From the NCBI GenBank assembly GCA_026991395.1, contig JALXBP010000133.1:1-37772 (forward strand): a stretch of 37,772 bases of DNA. Reading direction: 5' to 3'. Of this stretch, positions 28,431-36,054 are shown one piece after another. Under the pieces are notes generated by a model. The model had not been told where the DNA came from, searched no databases, and was given only the letters and a program-made list of their open reading frames with translations. Source of the stretch: Anaerolineae bacterium. Its GTDB lineage: Bacteria; Chloroflexota; Anaerolineae; B4-G1; SLSP01. Numbering within the stretch: position 1 is the first letter of the stretch; every line of letters starts with the position of its first letter. A program made the position numbers and the translations under genes.

Positions 28431-29836
28431 CCATCGCGGGGCCGTGGGTCATCGTCGGCGTGCCGCTGGTCGTCGCCGCCGCGCTCCAGGTGCTGCGGCG
28501 CTGGACGACGGTGGCCGCCTGGGTGGGGGCCTTCACCGCGGCGGCGATGGGGGCGCTGCTCGTCTTCGCTCCGGCGGATGGGGAGATCGGCCTCGGGCGC
28601 TTGACGCTGGCCCTCTACGAACCGCTCGTCTTCCGCGGGCGCGAGTTGGTCATCGGCGGCTCCGATCCGTGGGCGCTGGCCTTCCTCTTCTTCACGACGG
28701 CGGGGCTGCTCGTCATCGCCTGGCGGCTGCTTCCCCAATCCCTCTTCTTCCCCGCGGCGCTGGCGACGGCGGCGCTCCTGGCCGCGGCGCTGATGGCCTC
28801 GCAGGTCGTCTACGTGGCGCTCTTCATCGAGATGGCGGCGCTGCTCATCGTCTTCCCGCTGCAGGAATCGGGCGGGAGCGGCGGCCTGCGCTATATGACC
28901 TACGCCACGCTCGCCCTGCCGGGGTTGATGGTTACGCAACTGCTGCTCGATCTCTTCGCCGTCTTCCCCAATGACGAGGGGCTGCTGGTTACCTCGGCGG
29001 CGCTGCTCAGCCTCTCCTTCGCCATTCTCTTCGGCGCGGTCCCCTTCCAAAGCTGGCTTTCCACCGTCGCCACCGACGGTTCGCCGCCCGTCGTTACCTT
29101 CATCTTCACCGCCCAGTTGGGCACCGTCTGGTTCATGCTCCTCGACTACCTGCAGACCTATCTCTGGCTGGAGCGGCAGGCGGCCCTGGGCACGATGCTC
29201 ACCAACTTGGGGATCGTGATGATCGTCCTGGGCGGCCTGCTGGCCGCGGCGCAGCGGCGCTTGGGGCGGCTCGTCGGCTACGCGATGCTGGCCGACAACG
29301 GCGCGATGCTCCTCGCCCTGGGCAGTGAGCGGACGGAGGGGATGGCGCTGGCGATGCTCATCCTCCTCGCGCGGCCCCTGGCCTTGGGGCTGATGACGCT
29401 GGGCCTGCAGGGGCTGCGCGACTTCGGTCAGGGCAGCGATGCGCACGAACGGCTGATGGGGGCCGCCTGGCACGTCCCCTGGCGGGCGGCGGCCTTCCTC
29501 ATCGGCGGGGTGGCGATGGCGGGCTTCCCCGTCTCGCCGGGCTTTGCGGCGCGCTGGGGACTGTACCACCTGCTCGCCCGCCGGAGCTTCTTCCTCACCA
29601 CGGCGGCGCTGCTCGGCAGTGCGGGGGTGATGTTGGGCGTCGTCGGGGCCATCCGCGCCCTGCTGACGCCGGAAAAGCCCGTCGGCGGGCGTCCCGTAAC
29701 CGTTGCCGAGGACCGCGTCGTCATCGTGCTCGTGGTCGCGCTCATCGTGGCGACCGTCCTCCTCGGCCTCTTCCCGCAGACGTTGGGCAGGACGGCGCTC
29801 CATCTGGCCGAAGGCTACACCTTCTTCGGCCCGTAG
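28427..29836 (+). CDS. NuoN/NuoM-like proton-conducting membrane protein
   Basis: MTIAGPWVIVGVPLVVAAALQVLRR...; LFGAVPFQSWLSTVATDGSPPVVTFIFTAQLGTVW; GFPVSPGFAARWGLYHLL. Confidence 0.75.
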   Translation: MTIAGPWVIVGVPLVVAAALQVLRRWTTVAAWVGAFTAAAMGALLVFAPADGEIGLGRLTLALYEPLVFRGRELVIGGSDPWALAFLFFTTAGLLVIAWRLLPQSLFFPAALATAALLAAALMASQVVYVALFIEMAALLIVFPLQESGGSGGLRYMTYATLALPGLMVTQLLLDLFAVFPNDEGLLVTSAALLSLSFAILFGAVPFQSWLSTVATDGSPPVVTFIFTAQLGTVWFMLLDYLQTYLWLERQAALGTMLTNLGIVMIVLGGLLAAAQRRLGRLVGYAMLADNGAMLLALGSERTEGMALAMLILLARPLALGLMTLGLQGLRDFGQGSDAHERLMGAAWHVPWRAAAFLIGGVAMAGFPVSPGFAARWGLYHLLARRSFFLTTAALLGSAGVMLGVVGAIRALLTPEKPVGGRPVTVAEDRVVIVLVVALIVATVLLGLFPQTLGRTALHLAEGYTFFGP

Positions 29837-29848
29837 GGGGAGGGGGCG

Positions 29849-31468
29849 ATGGCGCTGCTCTATGTCGATTACCGCGTCCGCCAGCGGGATCACCTCATCC
29901 GCCTCGTCAAGGCGATGGTCTCGCGGCTGAACCTGCGGGCCGTCCTGCGGATGACGTTGGAGAGCGCGGTGGAGATGCTCTACGGCAGCGTCGGGCTGAT
30001 CGCGCTGCGCCGCGAGGGCGATCTCTTCACCTTCGCCGCCACCTACGGCATCCCGCCCGCCGTCGCGGAATCCTTCCGCCCGATGCTGGAGGGGCTGAGC
30101 TATCGGGAGGGACGTTTGCACATCCCCCCGGAGTTGATGGAGGAGGTCGCCCGCGAGACGGGGCTGCTCCTCCGGCAGATGGTCGCCTTGCCGCTGCTCG
30201 TCGAGGGCAATCTGCTGGGGGTCATCTTCGTCTTCCGTCCGCACAGCGCGCGGTTCACGCCCGATGACGAGGCGATCCTGGCCGTCTTCGCCGACTATGC
30301 GGCCATCGCCGTCTACAATGCCCGTCTCTACGAGGCCGTTGACGCGGAGCGGATGCGGCTCAACGCGCTGCTGGAGGTGAGCGCCGACGGGATTATGATC
30401 TTGGGTCCCGACCTGCGCATCGAGCGCTTCAACGCCGCCTTCGCCGCGCTGACGGGGTGGCCTGCTGCGGAGGCCAGGGGCCGCCCCTACGATGAGGTCG
30501 TCGTCTGGGCGCGGCGCAGCGCCCCGCAGACGCTACGCCACCTGGTCGCGGAAGGCTGGCCGCCCGATCACCCCAGTCTCTACGTGGAAGGCGACCTGCG
30601 CCGACGGAACGGGAGCCTGGTCGGCGTCGGCATCACCTACGCCCCGCTCCTGACGCGGCGCGGCAAGCTGATGAACATCATCGCCGTGGCCCGCGACATC
30701 AGCCACTTCCGCGAGGCGGACAAGCTGAAGGAGACCTTCATCTCCATCGTCTCCCACGAGTTGAAGACGCCCGTCGCCATCATCCGCGGCTATGCCGAAA
30801 CGCTCCTCCGACCGGAGGCGCGGCGCGACGAGGCGCTGACGGAGGAGATGCTCTCCGCCATCGTCGAGGAGACCGACCGCCTGGCGCGGCTCGTGGACGA
30901 TCTGCTCGATGCCTCGCGGCTGCAGGCGGGGGGCATTCCCCTCAAGGAGATCGGCGAGGTCGATCTGGCGGCCATCGTCCGCCGTGTCGTCGAACGTTAC
31001 CGCCTGCAGACGGATCGGCACACGATCGTGCTCGACCTCCCCGCGGACTTCCCCATCATCCGCGGCGATGCGCGGCGGCTGGAGCAGGTCTTCGACAATC
31101 TCCTCTCCAACGCCATCAAGTACTCGCCGCGCGGGGGGACGATCGTCGTGCGCGGCGAAGTCCACCCCGCCGAAGTGCGCCTCTCCGTCAGCGATGAGGG
31201 CGTCGGCATCCCCCTCGAGGAGCAGGACAACATCTTCCAGCGTTTCTACCGCGTGGAAAGTCCGGAGACGCGGGCGGTGGCGGGTACCGGCTTGGGGCTT
31301 TACCTGACGCGGGCGATCGTCCAGGCCCACGGCGGGCGCATTTGGGTGAAGAGCGCGCCGGGCAAAGGCTCCACCTTCACCGTGGCCCTCCCCCTGCAGA
31401 CGGACCTGGCTCTCCGCGGCGGTCAGTCGGCGAAGAAGCCGCCGCCTATCACCTCCTCGCCGCGGTAG
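29849..31468 (+). CDS. GAF-PAS sensor histidine kinase
   Basis: FISIVSHELKTPVAIIRGYAE (H box), DNLLSNAIKYSPRGG (N box), VSDEGVGIPLEEQDNIFQRFYR and GTGLGLYLTRAIVQAHGGRIWVKSAPGKGSTFTVALP. Confidence 0.92.
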   Translation: MALLYVDYRVRQRDHLIRLVKAMVSRLNLRAVLRMTLESAVEMLYGSVGLIALRREGDLFTFAATYGIPPAVAESFRPMLEGLSYREGRLHIPPELMEEVARETGLLLRQMVALPLLVEGNLLGVIFVFRPHSARFTPDDEAILAVFADYAAIAVYNARLYEAVDAERMRLNALLEVSADGIMILGPDLRIERFNAAFAALTGWPAAEARGRPYDEVVVWARRSAPQTLRHLVAEGWPPDHPSLYVEGDLRRRNGSLVGVGITYAPLLTRRGKLMNIIAVARDISHFREADKLKETFISIVSHELKTPVAIIRGYAETLLRPEARRDEALTEEMLSAIVEETDRLARLVDDLLDASRLQAGGIPLKEIGEVDLAAIVRRVVERYRLQTDRHTIVLDLPADFPIIRGDARRLEQVFDNLLSNAIKYSPRGGTIVVRGEVHPAEVRLSVSDEGVGIPLEEQDNIFQRFYRVESPETRAVAGTGLGLYLTRAIVQAHGGRIWVKSAPGKGSTFTVALPLQTDLALRGGQSAKKPPPITSSPR

Positions 31469-32469
31469 AAGACGGCGGACTGCCCCGGCGCGAGGCCGCG
31501 TTGTGGCCGCGCGAAGCGCAGTCGCCAGCCCTCCTCCTCCCGTTCGAGCGTGGCCGCCGCCAGCGGCGCGCGGTGGCGAATGCGTACCTGCAGCGGTAGC
31601 GGCAGCGCTTCCGGCTCCCCGGCGGTGAAGACGACCGCTTCCAGCGCCGCCGTTTCGCGCAGGAGGGCGGAAAGCGGCCCCACGATCAGCGTGCGGGTTG
31701 CCTGCTCCATCCCCACGACGTAGAGCCGCTCGTCGCTGCCGACGCCCAGCCCTTTCCGCTGCCCGATGGTGTAGGCCGGCAGGCCGCGGTGCTCTCCCAC
31801 CACCCTGCCATCCGTGGTCACGATGGGGCCGGGGCGGAAGGCGTCCGGACGGCGGTCGCGCAGGAAGCGGCGGTAATCCCCCTCGGCGATGAAGCAGAGG
31901 TCCTGGCTGTCGCGCCGTTCGGCGACGAGGGGGAGGGCGCGGTCGCGGGCCAGCGCCCGCACCTCGGCCTTCGAGCGCATCTCCCCCAAGGGGAGCAGGA
32001 GGCGGCGCAGCATCGATTGGGGGAGGCGGTAGAGGAAGTAGCTCTGGTCGCGCCGCGGATCGCGGCCTGCGAGGAGGTGGACCGTGCCGTCCGCCTCCCG
32101 CCGGAGACGCGCGTAGTGGCCGGTCGCGATCCATTGGGCACCGAGGCGGTTGGCCTCGGCGAGCAGCGCCCACAGCTTGACCTGGGGGTTGCAGAGGACG
32201 CAGGGATTCGGCGTGCGTCCGGTCGAGTAGGCTTCGATGAACGGTTCGACGATGCGCTGCCGGAAGCGTTCGCTCAGATCGACGGTGCGCCAGGGCAGGT
32301 GGAGGTGCTCGGCCACGGCCTGTGCAGCGCTCAGCGCCGTCTCCGCCGCGGGTGGCCACAGGCGCAAGGTTACGGCGTAAGGCTCGTAACCGGCTTCGAG
32401 GAGGAGGACGGCGGCTACGGCGCTATCCACGCCGCCGCTCAGCCCGAGCACGACGCGGGGCTTCGTCAT
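31423..32469 (-). CDS. mnmA: tRNA-specific 2-thiouridylase MnmA
   Basis: MTKPRVVLGLSGGVDSAVAAVLLLEAGYEPYAVTLRLW (PP-loop), GRTPNPCVLCNPQVKLWALL, ATGHYARL, DQSYFLYRLPQ, SQDLCFIAEGDYRRFL, YTIGQRKGLGVG. Confidence 0.93.
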   Translation of the reverse strand: MTKPRVVLGLSGGVDSAVAAVLLLEAGYEPYAVTLRLWPPAAETALSAAQAVAEHLHLPWRTVDLSERFRQRIVEPFIEAYSTGRTPNPCVLCNPQVKLWALLAEANRLGAQWIATGHYARLRREADGTVHLLAGRDPRRDQSYFLYRLPQSMLRRLLLPLGEMRSKAEVRALARDRALPLVAERRDSQDLCFIAEGDYRRFLRDRRPDAFRPGPIVTTDGRVVGEHRGLPAYTIGQRKGLGVGSDERLYVVGMEQATRTLIVGPLSALLRETAALEAVVFTAGEPEALPLPLQVRIRHRAPLAAATLEREEEGWRLRFARPQRGLAPGQSAVFYRGEEVIGGGFFAD

Positions 32470-33131
32470 CGGGAGGCTGCTGTCGGCTCCGTCTCTTCGC
32501 GCCGCGAGAGGCGGTAGCCGTACCGTCGGCGTGTTTCCAGCACGAAGGGCGCTTCCAGCTTGCGCAGGGCGCGGCGGAGCCAGTGGATGTGGACATCCAT
32601 CGTGCGCGTGTTGCCCACATAATCGGTCCCCCACACTTCCTGCATCAGCCAGGCGCGCTGCAGAAGCCGCTCCGGCGCGCGGAGGAAGGCGGCCATCAAA
32701 GCCGCCTGCCGCGGGGTGAGGCGGACTTCGCGCCCGTCCCAGCACAGCGTGTGCGAGGTCATTCCCAGGCAGAGGCCCTCCCATCGGAGGACGTAAGCGT
32801 CGTGCGGCGAAAAGAGCCTCGTGAGCACGTTGCGCAGACGCCGCGGCGTCAGCGGGGGGGCGAGCATCTCATCGGGGGGCGGATGGCCGTCCGCTTCCCC
32901 CTTCCTGCCGAGGAGGTAGAGCAGGAGTACGTCGGGCCAGCGGGCGCGGCTGTCTTCGACGAAGCGGTGGAGATCGAAGCGGACGGAGGGCAGGTGCAGG
33001 ATGATCAGGTCGGGGGGGCGGTCTTGCATCAACGCCTCGCGGCGTCCACGGGCGACGTGGACGTCGTAATCGTCCTGCAGAGCCGACAGCAGGGTCCTTT
33101 CCGGCGTGCGTCGGCGGATGACGAAGAGCAC
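32466..33131 (-). CDS. OmpR-family-like winged-helix regulator with degenerate receiver domain
   Basis: C-terminal wHTH LTPRQAALMAAFLRAPERLLQRAWLMQEVWGTDYVGNTRTMDVHIHWLRRALRKLEAPFVLETRRRYGYRLSR. GTG start at 33131 preferred (GGAG 9 nt upstream); TTG 33146 and ATG 33194 are alternatives. Confidence 0.75.
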   Translation of the reverse strand: MLFVIRRRTPERTLLSALQDDYDVHVARGRREALMQDRPPDLIILHLPSVRFDLHRFVEDSRARWPDVLLLYLLGRKGEADGHPPPDEMLAPPLTPRRLRNVLTRLFSPHDAYVLRWEGLCLGMTSHTLCWDGREVRLTPRQAALMAAFLRAPERLLQRAWLMQEVWGTDYVGNTRTMDVHIHWLRRALRKLEAPFVLETRRRYGYRLSRREETEPTAASR

Positions 33132-33192
33132 TTGACGGCGCTCCAACCCCTCCCCCCCGAATGAAGTCGGACCGACAACGGGCCGCCTTCCC

Positions 33193-33220
33193 ATTATAGC
33201 CTCCCCGGCAGGGAGGACAA
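33193..33220 (-). promoter_or_regulatory. Sigma-70-like promoter for regulator-mnmA
   Basis: Minus strand TTGTCC - 16 nt - TATAAT; the TATAAT overlaps the ATG at 33194. Confidence 0.55.
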
Positions 33221-33241
33221 GGAGGGGAGATGGCGTGGCGC

Positions 33242-33270
33242 TTGACAACCTTATGAAGGCGGGCTATATT
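33242..33270 (+). promoter_or_regulatory. Consensus promoter reading into the cassette array (Pc-like position)
   Basis: TTGACA - 17 nt - TATATT. Confidence 0.65.
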
Positions 33271-33431
33271 TTACTTGGGGCGTGGTGCAAGGCAGGAATT
33301 TTCCCTTGTCGAGGGCCATACGTGGCGAGGGGGTGGCCTGAATGCAGCGGACAGGTCGTCTGTGGGGCTGAAGAGGGGGAAGGCAGTAGTTGTGCTGTGT
33401 GATGGTGGATCAGATTTGCCTCTAATTATAA

Positions 33432-33438
33432 GTTAGGC
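33432..33438 (+). other. Recombination core site GTTAGGC at the left boundary of cassette 1
   Basis: GTTAGGC is the exact reverse complement of the GCCTAAC starting attC1 (34363-34369), as expected for the two ends of one cassette. Confidence 0.6.
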
Positions 33439-33457
33439 GAGCAAGAGGAATGCAAAA

Positions 33458-34357
33458 GTGACCGTATACGAGCTTTACCACGATGAATCTATGGAAAATG
33501 GATACTGGCATGGCATCTTACTGGTTCCGGCGGAGAAAAAGCCATTATTGCTTGAATACCTTGGGAAAGCGCGCCATAATACTGGTTATCGTGACCCCTT
33601 GGGCATAAAGAAGGTGAAGAGAAATAACCGAGTTTTTGATTGTGCTTCATCATGGGTGCAACTTGGGCTGGGTTTCATGCGCTCTCGTGCTAAAACGCAG
33701 CCATTTTCCGTGTCACTTGGAAAACAAGGGAGGCAACGAATTCTTATCAACTTGCCGCAAGGCGCAATAGGAACTAAATTTATATTGTTTCGGGAACGTG
33801 ATAACCATAAAGCAATGACAGGCTACCCTGATAGGGCGAGTAAGATTGAGACAACATTCCGTTTTGGAATTAAAGGTGGTTTGCACTTCTTGGGGTCGGA
33901 CGAGCAACCTATTCACATTGAGAAAATGCACTTTGATGGTCACAAGCATCATCTCAGGCATTTGGACCGCAATCGCATTGTAGGACGATTGCAGGGGTTA
34001 CGAAGATATTGTAGTATCTCGTCACGACCGGATATTATTGATGATAGATCGTCGGATCACAGGGCAGAAGACGCGCAAAGTTATGAGGATTGTCAGTTGT
34101 TGCAATTGACGGACCTGTTGATAGGGAGTTTCAGGACTGCATTAGGGGTTGTAACTAGAGATATTCACAAAGAGTTGGCTCGACTACCTAAAGAATTAAT
34201 CTTAGACTACCAAAAGGGCTATGCCAGGATGAGAAACAGTAGGTGGTTCAGTTCCTTTTGGTTGAGTGAGTGTTTCCTTCAAAGCGATGGATGGCACTTC
34301 CAAACCTTGGAATTTGTTGAGGGCGATACAGATGTGAAACAATTATCTTTGCTGTAA
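33458..34357 (+). CDS. Cassette 1: DUF3800-like protein
   Basis: N-terminal YELYHDESMENGYWHGILLVP and C-terminal YEDCQLLQLTDLLIGSFRTALG resemble DUF3800; AT-rich relative to the flank. Confidence 0.55.
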   Translation: MTVYELYHDESMENGYWHGILLVPAEKKPLLLEYLGKARHNTGYRDPLGIKKVKRNNRVFDCASSWVQLGLGFMRSRAKTQPFSVSLGKQGRQRILINLPQGAIGTKFILFRERDNHKAMTGYPDRASKIETTFRFGIKGGLHFLGSDEQPIHIEKMHFDGHKHHLRHLDRNRIVGRLQGLRRYCSISSRPDIIDDRSSDHRAEDAQSYEDCQLLQLTDLLIGSFRTALGVVTRDIHKELARLPKELILDYQKGYARMRNSRWFSSFWLSECFLQSDGWHFQTLEFVEGDTDVKQLSLL

Positions 34358-34362
34358 TACTT

Positions 34363-34489
34363 GCCTAACCACGGCTTCGCCTGACCCGCCTCCAGCGGCG
34401 GGTAAGCGACACGAAATTTGCCCGCTGTGATTCTAGTCGAAGTTTCTCAGATTGCCCGTTCCGGCGGGCAGGAGAGCCCAGCGTTAAGT
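34363..34489 (+). repeat. attC-like site 1
   Basis: R'' GCCTAAC ... R' GTTAAGT. TAACcacGGCTtcgCCTGACCCGCC versus reverse complement of the 3' arm TAACGCTGGGCTCTCCTGCCCGCC: strong imperfect palindrome with an extrahelical A. Confidence 0.75.
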
Positions 34490-34523
34490 ATTTGGAAAAT
34501 TTCCTTCCGCAGGAGGTCGACTT

Positions 34524-34952
34524 ATGAGTGATGTTAAGGTGTATATCTCAGGAGCATTGACCAATGCTCCGAACCTAAAAGAACTACGTTCTTTCTATGA
34601 AGATATTGGTGCACTTTGTCGCGAACTTGCTATGGAACCTTATCTGCCTCACAAGTTTTCAGACCCGGAGCTCAACCCTGATCTTTCTCCAAGGCAGGTT
34701 TATGAGCAGGACAAGAAGCGTGTCCTCAGCTCAGATCTGGTGATTGCCTATGTAGGGGTCCCTTCGCTTGGTGTCGGGATGGAAATAGCCTATGCTGATG
34801 AGCACGACATTCCAGTGATTTTGGTTTACCCTGAAGGCGCCCGTGTATCAAGATTGGTGAGGGGTCTTCCCTCACGTATACTGATAGACGAAGTGCGATT
34901 TACCTCTAAGGAAGAAGCGCTATCACAGATCAGGAAAATTCTTACCGGGTAG
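34524..34952 (+). CDS. Cassette 2, gene 1: nucleoside 2-deoxyribosyltransferase-like protein
   Basis: MSDVKVYISGALT...VYEQDKKRVLSSDLVIAYVGVPSLGVGMEIAYADEHDIPVILVYPEG, with a candidate catalytic Glu in GMEIAYA; AGGAGG RBS. Confidence 0.7.
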   Translation: MSDVKVYISGALTNAPNLKELRSFYEDIGALCRELAMEPYLPHKFSDPELNPDLSPRQVYEQDKKRVLSSDLVIAYVGVPSLGVGMEIAYADEHDIPVILVYPEGARVSRLVRGLPSRILIDEVRFTSKEEALSQIRKILTG

Positions 34953-35154
34953 TTTATTTGAAGAGTGGAATTGAAGAAGAAGATGCGGAGCGTGTGATAG
35001 AGTGTTGTGCTGGCTTCATCAACAGGGTGTAATTCCCTAGCGAGTTTATGTTGGAGTATGAAAAACAGGTGATTTGATGTGATCCTCAGTACCAGTTTAT
35101 ATCGAGTATCAGGGGTAATCGTTATCTATGCGTTTTAAAAGAGGAGCATAGACT

Positions 35155-35904
35155 ATGCAAGAGGAAAACTACCCTTCGATTCTTATAGACACCCAGATAG
35201 TGCAAGCGGTTCGTGATGGAGAGTTACAAATAGTGGATCCTGATGGCCGCCCATTAATTGATGCTGGTACCGGAACAAGATCTGCAGATTCAGGATTAGA
35301 TGCGCATGGTTATGTGCTACATCTCAGGAATCTATATAGCTGGCGTGAAGGGAAGTGGATTTCTTTAAAAGGTGGGCGCTCATATGTCTTGCGCCCGGAC
35401 GAGTTTATTATCGCAGAGACATATGAAAAGCTTTCTTTGATGCGAAATGTTTGTGCTACTATTCATGCCCTAGCTCGTTTAACTTTGCAGGGGATTTCCC
35501 ATATTTCTACAACAGTCCATCCTGGTTGGGGGGCGTCTTCCCCTGAAGTTTTGCGGATAGGAGTTCGGAACATGGCACCTTGGCCTATAACTCTGCGAGA
35601 TAAACAACGAATTGCTCGTATGCTTCTCTGTAGAAGTTCTATCCCTGCTCAATTGGTTTCTGCTCCGACGGCGAAGGATATTTTTCAGTATATGGACACA
35701 ATTATTGGGGAGTATCAACGTATACGCAATAGGCAGAGTAAAGCTGTAAAAGTTTTGCTTCTGCTTGTAGGTACGTTCTTTGTAATTGTAGTTGCCTCCT
35801 TGCTCCCTGGTAATCAATCCCCGATTTTTGATTGGCTCAAAGCGTTAGGGGCGGCGCTTATTGGATTATGGGCAGCGTATATGTTTAGGATGATGGGATT
35901 GTGA
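35155..35904 (+). CDS. Cassette 2, gene 2: dCTP deaminase/dUTPase-fold protein with two C-terminal TM helices
   Basis: ILIDTQIVQAVRDGELQIVDPDGRPL...SGLDAHGYVLHL...YVLRPDEFIIAETYEKLSL...ALARLTLQGISHISTTVHPGWGASSPEVLRIGVRNMAPWPITLRDKQRIARMLL, then VKVLLLLVGTFFVIVVASLLP and FDWLKALGAALIGLWAAYMF. Confidence 0.7.
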   Translation: MQEENYPSILIDTQIVQAVRDGELQIVDPDGRPLIDAGTGTRSADSGLDAHGYVLHLRNLYSWREGKWISLKGGRSYVLRPDEFIIAETYEKLSLMRNVCATIHALARLTLQGISHISTTVHPGWGASSPEVLRIGVRNMAPWPITLRDKQRIARMLLCRSSIPAQLVSAPTAKDIFQYMDTIIGEYQRIRNRQSKAVKVLLLLVGTFFVIVVASLLPGNQSPIFDWLKALGAALIGLWAAYMFRMMGL

Positions 35905-35909
35905 TAAGT

Positions 35910-36029
35910 GTCTAACCTAGCGTACATCGGACACGGCTTCGCGGTGGGGCAACGTTGGCGGTTTTGAGGCGATATAGCGTCGCCCCTCTTGGGTAAACTC
36001 GCCGCTGCCGTTAACATCTTTCGTTGGGC
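35910..36029 (+). repeat. attC-like site 2
   Basis: R'' GTCTAAC ... R' GTTGGGC; inner arms CGGACACGGCTTCGCGG / CTCGCCGCTGCCG and GGGGC/GCCCC pair imperfectly. Confidence 0.7.
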
Positions 36030-36054
36030 TAATTAACCAAGGGAGAGCGTAGAA

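Noticed and set aside
28391-30244. 617-aa minus-strand ORF opposite NuoN-like and histidine kinase genes
   Set aside because: Glu/Arg/Gln-rich shadow; the + strand has consistent RBS/ATGA coupling and known motifs.
30533-32359. 608-aa minus-strand ORF overlapping mnmA and the kinase
   Set aside because: Out of frame with mnmA; Arg/Pro-rich, no recognisable motif.
33194-33248. ATG starts for the OmpR-like regulator at 33248 or 33194
   Set aside because: 33194 lies within the TATAAT -10 and 33248 upstream of the promoter; the receiver-like sequence begins at the GTG at 33131.
34953-35056. Possible additional attC between the deoxyribosyltransferase-like and Dcd-like genes (GTTGGAG at 35050-35056)
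   Set aside because: No R''-type core or inverted-repeat arms in the preceding sequence; treated as one two-gene cassette.
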